Positions 15,374 to 23,710 of a DNA stretch of 64,000 bases are shown piece after piece. Origin of the DNA: Clostridium sp. (GTDB lineage: Bacteria; Bacillota; Clostridia; Clostridiales; Clostridiaceae). The stretch covers positions 85,327 through 149,326 of the forward strand of contig NZ_JAJFUC010000015.1 in assembly GCF_021372645.1 (NCBI RefSeq), in the 5' to 3' direction. Under the pieces are notes generated by a model that worked only from the letters and a program-made list of their open reading frames with translations, was not told the DNA's origin and searched no databases. The position numbers and the translations under genes are program-made. The first letter of the stretch is position 1, and every line of letters begins with the position of its first letter.

Positions 15374-15610
15374 ATGGAAATATCAGAAATGTATCGTGTT
15401 AGAAGGAATGCTTTAAGAGCAGGAGAGAATACTAAACAGGCTGTTAAAGAATATTTAGAAGGATTAAATGATGCAGAAATCGAACAACATTTAATAGAAA
15501 TAGAAAGTAGAAAAACCAAAAGACCAAAAAAGAGAGAAGATAAAATTAAATTAATTGCAGCTAGAGTATGTCAGGGAGATGTATTTTTAAGTAGTCAAAG
15601 TAATTATTAA
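15374..15610 (+). CDS. Small basic protein
   Basis: 78 aa: a helical N-terminus (EISEMYRVRRNALRAGENTK) and a highly basic centre (SRKTKRPKKREDKIK), suggesting nucleic-acid contact. AGGAGG upstream and the best-matching promoter of this region, so it may be strongly expressed. Confidence 0.65.
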   Translation: MEISEMYRVRRNALRAGENTKQAVKEYLEGLNDAEIEQHLIEIESRKTKRPKKREDKIKLIAARVCQGDVFLSSQSNY

Positions 15611-15660
15611 ACTTTTAACAGAAGGTGGAATTGGATCAATATTTGAAAGGTGGAATAACA

Positions 15661-15879
15661 ATGAAACACGAAGAAATGATGGATAAGGCATGGAGGTTTA
15701 TTAACGAAACAGGTATAACGGAAAGCAAAGAGGATTATGAAAAGAATAATGATTTAATCCTGGTGGAAAGTATTTATCAGGTTAGGGGTGCTTATTATGC
15801 GGATTTAGAAAATGGTAAAGATAAAGATTATGAAGATGTTTTTGAGTTTTTAAATAAACATGGGATTAAGTTTGAATAG
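15661..15879 (+). CDS. Small acidic orphan protein
   Basis: 72 aa, helical (EEMMDKAWRFINETGITESKEDY). ATG 15661 has GAAAGGTGG upstream. Function unknown. Confidence 0.6.
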   Translation: MKHEEMMDKAWRFINETGITESKEDYEKNNDLILVESIYQVRGAYYADLENGKDKDYEDVFEFLNKHGIKFE

Positions 15880-15915
15880 ATTAAGATATTCATTTTAAGT
15901 TAGGAGGCGTTTAAC

Positions 15916-16155
15916 ATGGATGAATTTAATAACTGGTTTAACACTGGCAATACGGAAAACGGATTAGAAATATGGTGTGCGGTAGATGTATTAGAAGGTG
16001 AAAAATATCTGAAGGTAAAGTATAAAAAAGATGGAAAGCAAGTAGATACTATACAAGTTTACCCGGTGAAAAAGATAAAAATGCTTAGTAATCTTATTGA
16101 TATCATCAATTATAAAACAAATTACCCACATATAGATTTAGTGGCGAGAAGGTAA
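15916..16155 (+). CDS. Small orphan protein
   Basis: 79 aa: DEFNNWFNTGNTENGLEIWC then beta strands with Lys (KYLKVKYKKDGKQVDTIQVY). AGGAGG upstream. No family recognised. Confidence 0.65.
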   Translation: MDEFNNWFNTGNTENGLEIWCAVDVLEGEKYLKVKYKKDGKQVDTIQVYPVKKIKMLSNLIDIINYKTNYPHIDLVARR

Positions 16156-16205
16156 TATTAAATCCAAACAAGGTTTCTATAACAAGTTAGGAAAGGAGAA
16201 AATTT

Positions 16206-16442
16206 ATGTATGTAATTTGTACAAACGATGTGCCTTTTGTAGTTTTAAATATTAATGATCCTGAAAAAGCAGAGAAACTAACTAAATTAATTCAAAAAGG
16301 TTTCGATTCTCGTAAGAAAACTGGTGGTTTTATGCAAAAAGTTTATGTGTATTTAAGAGAAATCCCAACTATAGATTCAATAGACAATATAAAATTTCCA
16401 GGTTGGGATAACGAATGGCCTAGAGTTATAACAGAAGTATAA
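16206..16442 (+). CDS. Small orphan protein
   Basis: 78 aa, alpha/beta: MYVICTNDVPFVVLNINDPE, a helix (AEKLTKLIQKGFDSR), then QKVYVYLREIPTI, a pattern common in small phage proteins. GGAAAGGAG upstream. Confidence 0.65.
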   Translation: MYVICTNDVPFVVLNINDPEKAEKLTKLIQKGFDSRKKTGGFMQKVYVYLREIPTIDSIDNIKFPGWDNEWPRVITEV

Positions 16443-16475
16443 TTCCATAATGATAAATATAAGGGAGGAATTATG

Positions 16476-16877
16476 ATGAAAATAATTATTAAAGATCAAT
16501 ATCAAGGTGATGTTGAAATTGATGTTAGAAAAAATTATGGTGGAAAAGTTTACGAAAAAGGTAGTATGCTTTGTAGAGTATCACCGTGGAGTGCTTCTGG
16601 ATGTCCGTTGACATTAGAAATAGCTATTACACCAACAGGAGAAATTTTATTTAGGGAATGGGATTGGTCGGGACTTGGTAATTATTATTTACACACAATT
16701 GTTAATACTGATATTGAAGTTACTGAAGCTATGTCTGATACGGTATCAGGTTTATTTAGTGGTAGAATAAAATTTGAAGGTATTAAAATAGCAGTAGGTG
16801 CAAGTGTACAAGAAATATGCCCTATTAATATCGAAAAAGAAGAAAGGTTAATTGGTAAGAAAATTTATCTGGCATAG
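16476..16877 (+). CDS. Orphan beta-sandwich-like protein
   Basis: 133 aa, starting at the second of two adjacent ATGs for better spacing from GGGAGG. Few helices; strands with Gly and Trp (SPWSASGCPLTLEIAITPTG, LFREWDWSGLGNYYL). It is not close to a known family in my memory. Confidence 0.65.
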   Translation: MKIIIKDQYQGDVEIDVRKNYGGKVYEKGSMLCRVSPWSASGCPLTLEIAITPTGEILFREWDWSGLGNYYLHTIVNTDIEVTEAMSDTVSGLFSGRIKFEGIKIAVGASVQEICPINIEKEERLIGKKIYLA

Positions 16878-16920
16878 TTTTAATAGAAAGTACATTTCAT
16901 CATGAAAGGAGATAAATAAA

Positions 16921-17202
16921 ATGCAACAAATCCGATACAATAAGAAAATAAATCCATCAGCAATTTTGATTGAGGATGGCAAAGTAATAATATATGTTTT
17001 TGATTTGGAAAACGAACTAGGTGAATATAGTTACACAATGGAAGATTTCCAGAGATGGGGATTTAATAAACAGGGTAAATTTTTAAGGGATTGTTGGGAT
17101 CATAAATACAGTTATCTATCAGACCAGGAAATAGAGGAATTTATAAACCAGATTGATATCTCAGCTTTTGAAAGAATTGTAATGGAAGTGAAATATAAAT
17201 GA
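16921..17202 (+). CDS. Small orphan protein, TGA stop
   Basis: 93 aa: MQQIRYNKKINPSAILIEDG then aromatic and acidic helices (YSYTMEDFQRWGFNKQGKFL). It ends in TGA, one of several genes showing that TGA is a normal stop here. A terminator follows. Confidence 0.7.
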   Translation: MQQIRYNKKINPSAILIEDGKVIIYVFDLENELGEYSYTMEDFQRWGFNKQGKFLRDCWDHKYSYLSDQEIEEFINQIDISAFERIVMEVKYK

Positions 17203-17214
17203 TATTAACTATGT

Positions 17215-17248
17215 AAGGATAGGGCATTACACCACTATCCTTTTATTA
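17215..17248 (+). terminator. Rho-independent terminator
   Basis: AAGGATAG (17215-17222) / CTATCCTT (17235-17242), then TTTATTAT. Confidence 0.75.
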
Positions 17249-17343
17249 TAGGGATGATGTTATAAAACGATCCTAGTTATAGGTTGTGCGGAGTTGGGTA
17301 TAAAAATTCTATGGAAAAATTTAGAGAAAATTTCATTTTACTA

Positions 17344-17372
17344 TTGCAAATATTAAACGTATCAATTATAAT
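17344..17372 (+). promoter_or_regulatory. Promoter of the DUF262-like gene
   Basis: TTGCAA, 17-nt spacer, TATAAT, about 40 bases before the ATG. Confidence 0.7.
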
Positions 17373-17412
17373 AGTAATATAATAAATTATAAAAATTAAG
17401 GAGTGATTTACA

Positions 17413-18426
17413 ATGCAGAGAAAGAGTTTATCATGGTCAGTAAAGCAGGTTAATACAATGATTAATAAGGAATCTATCATATTTGACAATCCTGTGCAAA
17501 GACCAGCAGGACAATGGAAAGATGAAGATAAGTCATTACTTATCCATTCTACACTAGAAATGTTTGTTCCTGATATCTATGCTATACAGGAGAAACATGA
17601 AACAGGGAACACCTATAGTATAATTGACGGACTCCAGAGACTTACTATTATTCATTCATTTTTAAATGATGAATGGGCATTAACAGAACTCCCACAAATC
17701 AGACTTGAATCAACTGGTGAAAAGTTTAATATTTCAGGCAAGAAATTCACAGAACTTCCAGAAGAAGTACAGGATGAAATTAAAGGGTTTATGCTCTCCT
17801 TCAAACTGATTGAACTTGAAGAAGATGATGATGAAGAAAGTATTGTAAATGATATTTTCTACCGTTTGAATAATGGTAAACCTGTAAGCAAAGAACATCT
17901 TGCCTTAGTATCAGCAAAGAAGAATATACAGGAATTTGTACATAAGATCATAACAGAACATAAATTATTTACGGACGTAGCACACTTTACAAATAATGCA
18001 GTAAAGAAATCAGATAAGCAGATGACGGTATTACAATCAATCATCTTAGTATCGGGGTTGGAATATAACACATTCAATACAAAGGATGTTGAGAAATTCT
18101 TTATGCAAAATGACATAACGGATGAAGTCTTAAACCGCACAGAGGAATTATTCACAACCATAGCAAGTAGTTTTGGTAATGAGTATAACAAATTCTGCAC
18201 CAAGATTAATATAGTATCTATGGTAGGATTCTTAAACAGTCTGGACAATCAAGAACAGATTAAGAGTTTCCTCACATGGTATCCTAAAAACAGTAAACCA
18301 GGAGATGTATATAAAAACAATTGTGGAGCAGGATCAACGAAGAAAGAGAGAATCAATGGCAGGATTAATGGATTGAAGGAAATTTATGATAATTGGATTA
18401 AAGATAATTTTAAGTTGACAGCATAA
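17413..18426 (+). CDS. DUF262 / ParB-fold protein with DGLQR motif
   Basis: 337 aa. Residues 15-110 carry the DUF262 (GmrSD N-terminal, ParB-like) pattern: IIFDNPVQRPAGQWKDEDKSLLIHS, then TYSIIDGLQRLTIIHSF, where D-G-x-Q-R is the nucleotide-binding signature. IFYRLNNGKPVSKEHLALVSA follows as in the family. GmrSD restriction enzymes hydrolyse NTP and cut modified DNA; the C-terminal HNH (DUF1524) nuclease domain is absent here, so it may be a regulator, an NTPase, or half of a system. It has its own promoter and follows a terminator. A second DGQHR protein is at 29855. Confidence 0.75.
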   Translation: MQRKSLSWSVKQVNTMINKESIIFDNPVQRPAGQWKDEDKSLLIHSTLEMFVPDIYAIQEKHETGNTYSIIDGLQRLTIIHSFLNDEWALTELPQIRLESTGEKFNISGKKFTELPEEVQDEIKGFMLSFKLIELEEDDDEESIVNDIFYRLNNGKPVSKEHLALVSAKKNIQEFVHKIITEHKLFTDVAHFTNNAVKKSDKQMTVLQSIILVSGLEYNTFNTKDVEKFFMQNDITDEVLNRTEELFTTIASSFGNEYNKFCTKINIVSMVGFLNSLDNQEQIKSFLTWYPKNSKPGDVYKNNCGAGSTKKERINGRINGLKEIYDNWIKDNFKLTA

Positions 18427-18476
18427 GGGATACTTTAGTAAAATAAATATAATAACAAAAAAAGGAAGTGTATTGA

Positions 18477-18662
18477 ATGAGTGAACAAGAAGACATTTAT
18501 CAAGAAAATGGTTACGATAACAGGGAAGATTATTTACAGGCAATGAGTGATGAGTACGGAGTACCTTTAGAAATGGTAATGGAATTAGCAGACCTAATGC
18601 CAGGAGAAGAATTTGATGGCCTAATCTCAGCCTTAGAAGATGCAGAAGGAATGTTTGACTAA
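18477..18662 (+). CDS. Very acidic small protein
   Basis: 61 aa, about 30 percent Asp/Glu and almost no Lys: YQENGYDNREDYLQAMSDEYG, LADLMPGEEFDGLISALEDA. GGAAGTG upstream. A DNA mimic is conceivable; no family recognised. A strong hairpin follows. Confidence 0.65.
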   Translation: MSEQEDIYQENGYDNREDYLQAMSDEYGVPLEMVMELADLMPGEEFDGLISALEDAEGMFD

Positions 18663-18674
18663 TAATAGAACATA

Positions 18675-18701
18675 TAGGGAAGGTGAAACAATCCTTCCCT
18701 A
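18675..18701 (+). other. 9-bp perfect hairpin
   Basis: TAGGGAAGG / CCTTCCCTA, 9-nt loop, 33 bases before the next ATG and without a T-run. Confidence 0.6.
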
Positions 18702-18733
18702 AGAAACAAAATATAATAACAGGAGGAATACAT

Positions 18734-19075
18734 ATGATTGAAGATTGGATGAAAAATTGTAACCATTGCAGATTTTTTAGAGAAGGGTATTGTACTAAAG
18801 AAATTTTTGAAATTGATGTTGAAAATAACATAGATACTATTATAGATGATGGATTGATTGAAGAAGCAGTTCGTGAAGGATTCTCAGAAAAGGTATTTAA
18901 CAGCATCAGTAAAAACAAAAAGAAGGTTTTTGACGAAGAATTAAATAATGCAATAATTAATTGGGTAGAAGAAATTAGTGATCAAGTTGCAATAATGTTA
19001 AGGAATAATTTTAGTTATGAATATGGAGTAGTACCGAAGAATAGTAGAGAATTTTATTGCAGTTATTGGGATTAA
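18734..19075 (+). CDS. Orphan protein with N-terminal Cys cluster
   Basis: 113 aa from ATG 18734 (GGAGGA upstream). MIEDWMKNCNHCRFFREGYC gives C-x2-C-x6-C, a possible Fe-S or zinc site with the late Cys in REFYCSYWD. The rest is an acidic helical domain. Function unknown. Confidence 0.65.
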   Translation: MIEDWMKNCNHCRFFREGYCTKEIFEIDVENNIDTIIDDGLIEEAVREGFSEKVFNSISKNKKKVFDEELNNAIINWVEEISDQVAIMLRNNFSYEYGVVPKNSREFYCSYWD

Positions 19076-19186
19076 TACATAAGAAAATATGATATGTTAA
19101 AATAACATAATAGAAGTGGGGATTTATCATGATTTTTGTACGAGTGAGTATAACAGAGTATAAGGGAGAATAAAGGAGGTATAATT

Positions 19187-20017
19187 ATGAAGATAATAAT
19201 ATTGATGGGTTTACCTGCAAGTGGTAAAACTACTTTTGCTAAAAATTATATAAAAGAAAACGGAAGTAATAATTATGTGAGAAAAAATAAACGCCTTATA
19301 GCACATATAGATATGGATAAATATAACGGAAGAAAAGATAAAGACCAAATTTTAAAAAGAGATGTTGCAAGTTATTCAAGAAGTAAATACGATGAAGTAA
19401 TTATAGATGGATTGTTTTTAACTAATGAAAGTATTTTTCATATAATTGACATTATTAAAAATAACATAAAGAATGATAACCTAGAAATACATTATTGGAA
19501 ACCAGATATTGAATCATGCCTTTATAACGATCAATATAGAAGAAATAAAGATTCAGCGATTACAATTAAAAATGCAAAAATAGAAGTAATAGACAAACAG
19601 TCTATCCAAGAAAAATATAGCATAGAAAACATAAATATTATTGAGCATAAAGTAAAAAGAAAATCTGATTTACAAATGTTTATAGACCAATATCATATTT
19701 ATGTTAATGACCGCTATGAAATGACTTCTTCAAGTTGGTGTTTAGGTGGATCATGGGGTGATTGTTGGGGTGGTCATGGTACTGTGAGTGCCGAAGCACA
19801 ACCTGTAGGATTTGAACAATTTGATTCTTTATTACAAGAAATATGTCCTCAAATAACATTCCTTCAGTATAAAAATATTTATAATAAGTGTGTATCAACA
19901 GAAACTTCTTCGCAGGGTGATTATTATGGTGGAAGCACAGAACATGCCAATTTTGTTTGTAATGTTAGCATATTATATAATGAATTAGTTGGTTTAGGAT
20001 TAATTGAAACCAAATAG
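19187..20017 (+). CDS. P-loop kinase (AAA_33 type) with unusual C-terminal domain
   Basis: 276 aa. Residues 3-20 are MGLPASGKTTF, the Walker A of zeta-toxin / polynucleotide-kinase-like enzymes; HIDMDKYNGR and EVIIDGLFLTNESI provide the Walker B and Asp region. The C-terminal 100 residues (from about 170) do not belong to that fold: SSSWCLGGSWGDCWGGHG is Gly/Cys/Trp-rich, then two conserved-looking helices. It probably phosphorylates a nucleic-acid end or small molecule; the tail may set the target. AAAGGAGG upstream. Confidence 0.75.
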   Translation: MKIIILMGLPASGKTTFAKNYIKENGSNNYVRKNKRLIAHIDMDKYNGRKDKDQILKRDVASYSRSKYDEVIIDGLFLTNESIFHIIDIIKNNIKNDNLEIHYWKPDIESCLYNDQYRRNKDSAITIKNAKIEVIDKQSIQEKYSIENINIIEHKVKRKSDLQMFIDQYHIYVNDRYEMTSSSWCLGGSWGDCWGGHGTVSAEAQPVGFEQFDSLLQEICPQITFLQYKNIYNKCVSTETSSQGDYYGGSTEHANFVCNVSILYNELVGLGLIETK

Positions 20018-20028
20018 AAATTTGGTTT
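20007..20028 (+). other. Hairpin AAACCAAAT/ATTTGGTTT at a stop codon
   Basis: 9-bp perfect stem with a 4-nt loop that spans the TAG stop of the kinase gene. Confidence 0.6.
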
Positions 20029-20070
20029 GGAGTATAACAGATTTAAATTTAAAGAAAGAAGGAATTAGGA

Positions 20071-20421
20071 ATGAAAAGATTATTAATGTTAAAACCGAAT
20101 ATGTGTGCATCCGGTGATACTAAAGAAGGTAAAATATACGAAATTATTGAAGATTACTTGTCTATTCCCGATGATGAAGAGAATGATAAAGTTGGATTTA
20201 GTATTGAATACAGTAAAGAAAACGCTTTGAAATATCTTGATGCTGAAAGATGGGTAAAAATAAAAGATGAGAGCAGCGAAGATGATTTTGAAGCGTATGA
20301 AGATGATGATAGATTTATTATTTTTGAAAACGATAAAGAGCTTGCTCATGAATTAATAAATAGAGTTGAAGGATTAGATAAAGCAATTGTTAATGTAGCA
20401 GTTTTATTTATGAAAGCATAA
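20071..20421 (+). CDS. Acidic orphan protein
   Basis: 116 aa. A beta-type start (KRLLMLKPNMCASGDTKEGK) followed by a strongly acidic linker (ESSEDDFEAYEDDD) and a closing helix. AAGAAGG upstream. Function unknown. Confidence 0.65.
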   Translation: MKRLLMLKPNMCASGDTKEGKIYEIIEDYLSIPDDEENDKVGFSIEYSKENALKYLDAERWVKIKDESSEDDFEAYEDDDRFIIFENDKELAHELINRVEGLDKAIVNVAVLFMKA

Positions 20422-20446
20422 CAGATTAAGAAAGGTGGAATTGAAA

Positions 20447-20623
20447 TTGTTAAGTTTATTATCAAAAGAACAAAGGGAGTTATTTGATCTTAAAAGAAAC
20501 TTAATAGCAGATTCATATCATAGAATGGCTACTAATCGTTGTGTGGATTATAGAAAAGAACAAATAGATAAATGCGACCAATGGTTAGAAGAAATGACTA
20601 AAATTTTAGAAGAAGTTAAATAA
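20447..20623 (+). CDS. Small helical protein, TTG start
   Basis: 58 aa from TTG 20447 (GAAAGGTGG upstream): LSLLSKEQRELFDLKRNLIADSY..., two amphipathic helices. An upstream in-frame GTG falls inside the ribosome site and is not used. A CCAAA/TTTGG hairpin (20629-20644) follows the stop. Confidence 0.6.
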   Translation: MLSLLSKEQRELFDLKRNLIADSYHRMATNRCVDYRKEQIDKCDQWLEEMTKILEEVK

Positions 20624-20670
20624 CAACACCAAATCGTTGTTTGGAAGTATTTTAAAGGAGGTCTTAATAA

Positions 20671-20832
20671 ATGTTTAAAGTAAGAGATATTCAAACTAAA
20701 AAGGAATATAAGGTTTATGCGGTAAGCGATAAGGATGATGATAAAAAATATATCCCGCAAGATTTATGGTTTTTAATTTGGGATGATGATTGGATGTGGA
20801 TCAATGCAGTAGACACAGAACCTATAGATTGA
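20671..20832 (+). CDS. Small orphan protein
   Basis: 53 aa: MFKVRDIQTKKEYKVYAVSD..., beta-rich, with DLWFLIWDDDWMW. AAGGAGG upstream. It ends in TGA. Layout (KEYKVYAV ... FLIW--DWMWI) is that of small SH3-like phage proteins; no function known. Confidence 0.6.
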   Translation: MFKVRDIQTKKEYKVYAVSDKDDDKKYIPQDLWFLIWDDDWMWINAVDTEPID

Positions 20833-20874
20833 TATGAAATGGTTATTTGATAATAACAGGAAGGAAGGATAATT

Positions 20875-20985
20875 ATGAATTTTATAAAGTTTATCATAGT
20901 TTGGTTTTCAATGATATTAACAGCAGTATTTCTTCCATTGATTAGTACGTTATATAATGTGGAATTAGAGTTAAACAGAAGATAA
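20875..20985 (+). CDS. 36-aa membrane peptide
   Basis: One hydrophobic span (FIKFIIVWFSMILTAVFLPL) and a short polar tail; GGAAGGAAGGA upstream. Small phage membrane peptides of this size are often involved in exclusion or lysis, which is not shown here. Confidence 0.5.
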   Translation: MNFIKFIIVWFSMILTAVFLPLISTLYNVELELNRR

Positions 20986-21011
20986 TAAGAGATTAAAACA
21001 AGGAGATTTAT

Positions 21012-21194
21012 ATGATAGAAATAGAATGTTACGACATAAGAAAAAGTGAACGATTTATAAGAAAATTTAAAAATCCTTATAAAGCCAGAAATTTTCTATC
21101 TAGAGTATATCATTCAAAGAACATATTTACGGAAACAGTAAAAGCAGATAATAAAAAAGAATTTAATATTGCTACATGTAATGGAATAATATAA
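21012..21194 (+). CDS. Small basic orphan protein
   Basis: 60 aa, rich in Lys, Arg and Phe (SERFIRKFKNPYKARNFLSR). AAGGAG upstream. No family recognised. Confidence 0.6.
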   Translation: MIEIECYDIRKSERFIRKFKNPYKARNFLSRVYHSKNIFTETVKADNKKEFNIATCNGII

Positions 21195-21219
21195 TAATGA
21201 AGTGAGAGGAGAGAATTTA

Positions 21220-21648
21220 ATGAAAAATTACATAGAAGAAAGTCTTAAACTTGATAACATGGAACAAGATTTAATTTACGCATGTAAATCCTGGTATGGT
21301 GGAAACGGTATTGAAAAAGTAATTGGTGATTATTGCGGATATGATGCTAGTAACGTTGGAGCAGAAGCAAAATATCATTTTCTTTCAAAATTGTTAATCA
21401 AGTTAATTAAAAACAAAAATATAAACCTTACAGAATTATTTGATGATTTATCGCCAAGAAATATTAATGAATTTGGTGGATTAGGGAAACAAGATCAAAG
21501 AAATACTAATGAAATAATTTTTGGTAAGATGGTTTTATTAATATGTAATTTACAGGTCAAAGAAATGCGTAAAGATGGAACGTATATAAATCTTGTTGAT
21601 TTAGGCGAACCGAATGAAAAGTTTCGTAAGAAAGAAATTACTATGTAG
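21220..21648 (+). CDS. Orphan protein
   Basis: 142 aa from ATG 21220 (AGAGGAGAG upstream). SLKLDNMEQDLIYACKSWYGGNG, then FLSKLLIKLIKNKNINLTELF; helical and soluble. Trp-Tyr-Gly-Gly-Asn-Gly may be a loop. Function unknown. Confidence 0.65.
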   Translation: MKNYIEESLKLDNMEQDLIYACKSWYGGNGIEKVIGDYCGYDASNVGAEAKYHFLSKLLIKLIKNKNINLTELFDDLSPRNINEFGGLGKQDQRNTNEIIFGKMVLLICNLQVKEMRKDGTYINLVDLGEPNEKFRKKEITM

Positions 21649-21694
21649 AAACATTACAAAATGTGAATTTGGACATAAGTGAAAGGAGTTTATA

Positions 21695-21982
21695 ATGAAT
21701 AGGAATATAGACATTGAGAATTTAACAGATGAAGATATGAGATTACTTGAAGTTATTAATTGGCAAGGTAGAGTAGTTAGACATTTCAAAGGTGGTTTAT
21801 ATTTAATTGTAGACGTTCACGTTCAGCATACAGAAACTAATGAGAGAATGATTTACTACAAGGCATTATATGGTGAATGTAAAACATATATAAAACCATC
21901 AAAGATGTTTATAGAAAGATGTACGGAAGATCAATATAAACAATATAATCAAAAATATAGATTTCAACCAGTGGAGTTATGA
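21695..21982 (+). CDS. DUF1653-like phage protein
   Basis: 95 aa. WQGRVVRHFKGGLYLIVDVHVQHTETNERMIYYKALYGECKTYIKPSKMFIERC matches the pattern of DUF1653 proteins (K-G-x-Y-x-V, hydrophobic strand, VYR/YYKALYG, W/KPLxMF), a small barrel of unknown role found in bacteria and phages. GAAAGGAG upstream; it ends in TGA. Confidence 0.7.
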   Translation: MNRNIDIENLTDEDMRLLEVINWQGRVVRHFKGGLYLIVDVHVQHTETNERMIYYKALYGECKTYIKPSKMFIERCTEDQYKQYNQKYRFQPVEL

Positions 21983-22013
21983 TAAATAATAAAGAAGGAG
22001 AGATAATTAATAG

Positions 22014-22271
22014 ATGAATAATATTATTTTTGAATACAAACTTGAAGTGCCAGATAATTATCAAAAAATAGAAGATATAATTAATAAACCATTTATTATT
22101 AATGAAATTCCGATTGGGATTATAAAAGAAGCAATTTTAGTAGATGAAGATGAGTCTAATAAATATTATTTATGTAAAGGTGTAATTTGGGAAAATTTTA
22201 TTTATCAAGAATTTTATAAAGGTAAAAAAGAAAATAGTATTGCGTTAGCTTGTCTTGGTATTGATGAATAA
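22014..22271 (+). CDS. Small beta-rich orphan protein
   Basis: 85 aa: FEYKLEVPDNYQKIEDIINKP..., strands with acidic turns and ACLGIDE at the end. AAGGAGAG upstream. No family recognised. Confidence 0.6.
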   Translation: MNNIIFEYKLEVPDNYQKIEDIINKPFIINEIPIGIIKEAILVDEDESNKYYLCKGVIWENFIYQEFYKGKKENSIALACLGIDE

Positions 22272-22328
22272 TGCTACAAATGATATATTCCACTACAATA
22301 CATATAATAGAAAGGGTGGAATGTCAAA

Positions 22329-22490
22329 ATGAAAAGATTTATAATCCATTTTTATCTTATTTCAGAACCACTTAATAAAAGAATGTTTATGGGAGAGTTT
22401 GAAAATAAAGATCAAGCAATAAAGCAACTTCGTTCCTATATTGATAATATTGATATTGTTATTTTTGAAATTGTCGAAATGGAAAATTAA
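22329..22490 (+). CDS. Small orphan protein
   Basis: 53 aa, alpha/beta (RFIIHFYLISEPLNKRMFMGEF, a helix, then IDIVIFEIVEME). AAAGGGTGG upstream. Function unknown. Confidence 0.6.
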   Translation: MKRFIIHFYLISEPLNKRMFMGEFENKDQAIKQLRSYIDNIDIVIFEIVEMEN

Positions 22491-22505
22491 AAGGAGGAAA
22501 CAAAA

Positions 22506-22643
22506 ATGTCAAACAACCAAATTAAAAAACTTGTTACCTGGGCAAAAAATCTTCCATCAGATTATCAATTTAAGAATATAAAAGAAGCACATGAATATCA
22601 ATTATATTTAGATTTAAAATGGAGTGGATTAGTGTATGAATAA
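22506..22643 (+). CDS. Small helical protein
   Basis: 45 aa with AAGGAGG before the ATG; its last 8 bases overlap the next start, implying coupled translation. No motif seen. Confidence 0.55.
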   Translation: MSNNQIKKLVTWAKNLPSDYQFKNIKEAHEYQLYLDLKWSGLVYE

Positions 22644-22821
22644 ATATAAAATAGATAAATTACCTACTGGTTGGATTGTTTATAATAATCTATTCGACGC
22701 TTCACATTTAACAAAATGGCAAAAGTTTTATATATTTATTAGATATGACGTTTCATATTGGTTTATTATTAGATGGGAAAGATTTAAAGATATATTTAGG
22801 AGGAAAAATTATTTTGAATAA
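22636..22821 (+). CDS. Small orphan protein, aromatic
   Basis: 61 aa, nine Tyr/Trp and many Phe (YIFIRYDVSYWFIIRWERF). It overlaps both its neighbours (8 bases each), so the three form a coupled set. Confidence 0.6.
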   Translation: MNKYKIDKLPTGWIVYNNLFDASHLTKWQKFYIFIRYDVSYWFIIRWERFKDIFRRKNYFE

Positions 22822-22978
22822 AGTTTTTGTGGGTAAAGAAGCAACTATATTAAATGGTAAATGTGCTGGAATTACTGGTATGGTGGTAGGTGCAAATAGC
22901 GAAGATAAAATGGTGGAGATAAGGGTTGAAGTAGGCACTTACATTAGTACTACTTATGAAAATATATCTCAAGAATAA
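22814..22978 (+). CDS. KOW-like small barrel protein, TTG start
   Basis: 54 aa from TTG 22814, with AGGAGG at 22798. GKEATILNGKCAGITGMVVGANSEDKMVEIRVE follows the KOW pattern of NusG and ribosomal proteins: G-x-V near the start, GKCAGITG turn, then strands. An RNA- or polymerase-binding role is possible. The start inside the upstream gene is supported by the ribosome site. Confidence 0.6.
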   Translation: MNKVFVGKEATILNGKCAGITGMVVGANSEDKMVEIRVEVGTYISTTYENISQE

Positions 22979-23012
22979 TAACGTAAAAAGCCAATTCTAT
23001 TTCAATATTTTC

Positions 23013-23041
23013 TTGACAACAATTAATTAAAAGTATAATAT
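23013..23041 (+). promoter_or_regulatory. Promoter
   Basis: TTGACA, 17-nt spacer, TAATAT, 24 bases before the next ATG. Confidence 0.7.
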
Positions 23042-23064
23042 AAATAAAAGGAAAGAGAGATGAA

Positions 23065-23277
23065 ATGTTAAAAATGTTTTTCAGAAAAAAATATTTAGTT
23101 ATAATCAATCTTTTTATGAAGAGTACAGGCGAATTATTATATACACACAAATGTTTATGTTATGATAATGGTAAAAAACTTCAAGAAAAAATTGACAAAG
23201 AAATAATAAGACTTGCCGATATAATGCCTGGAGTAAATACGGAAGTTCTTTCTATAGAGGAAATTAAATGCATATAA
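23065..23277 (+). CDS. Small orphan protein
   Basis: 70 aa, basic N-terminus and two strands (LVIINLFMKSTGELLYTHKC) then a helix. GGAAAGAGAG upstream, own promoter. Function unknown. Confidence 0.6.
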   Translation: MLKMFFRKKYLVIINLFMKSTGELLYTHKCLCYDNGKKLQEKIDKEIIRLADIMPGVNTEVLSIEEIKCI

Positions 23278-23338
23278 ATTGGGAATTGTAGCTTGTGGAT
23301 AACTTTGATTTTTACGAAAAGGAGGTGCATTTAATATA

Positions 23339-23692
23339 ATGGAAAGTATAGAATTAGAAAAGAAAAGATCAAGTAAAATTCAAGAATTACTTAATCAAAT
23401 TCCAAAAGTAGGGGATAGATTAAAATCACATATAGAATCGGATAGGTTCCCATACACATATGCGTATGATTTTGAAAGAAGTGGTTCCAGAAGTGATACG
23501 GGTACTAAATTAAGAGAGAAATTTAAAGAAGATATAAAAGGGTATGCAAGAGAAATTATTTCTAGAGCCTTTAGTTATATTGTAAAAGAATATTCATTTG
23601 ATTTATTGTGGGATATTATAGACGAAGAACCTGGAGATAATATTAAAGAAACCTATCTTTATATTATGAATAATTTTTCAATTTATAATTAG
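23339..23692 (+). CDS. Helical orphan protein
   Basis: 117 aa, charged: ELEKKRSSKIQELLNQIPKVGDRL, an Arg/Ser loop (FERSGSRSDTG), then two helices. GGAGGTG lies 12 bases before the ATG. No family recognised. Confidence 0.6.
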   Translation: MESIELEKKRSSKIQELLNQIPKVGDRLKSHIESDRFPYTYAYDFERSGSRSDTGTKLREKFKEDIKGYAREIISRAFSYIVKEYSFDLLWDIIDEEPGDNIKETYLYIMNNFSIYN

Positions 23693-23710
23693 ATAGAAAG
23701 GATGGGAAAG

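Noticed and set aside
17413-18426. Complete GmrSD type IV restriction enzyme
   Set aside because: Only the DUF262 part is present; there is no DUF1524 HNH nuclease domain in the gene or its neighbours.
18334-18918. Long minus-strand frame of 194 codons, and similar antisense frames across the plus-strand genes
   Set aside because: They lie opposite well-supported genes, lack ribosome sites and have low-complexity translations typical of AT-rich antisense.
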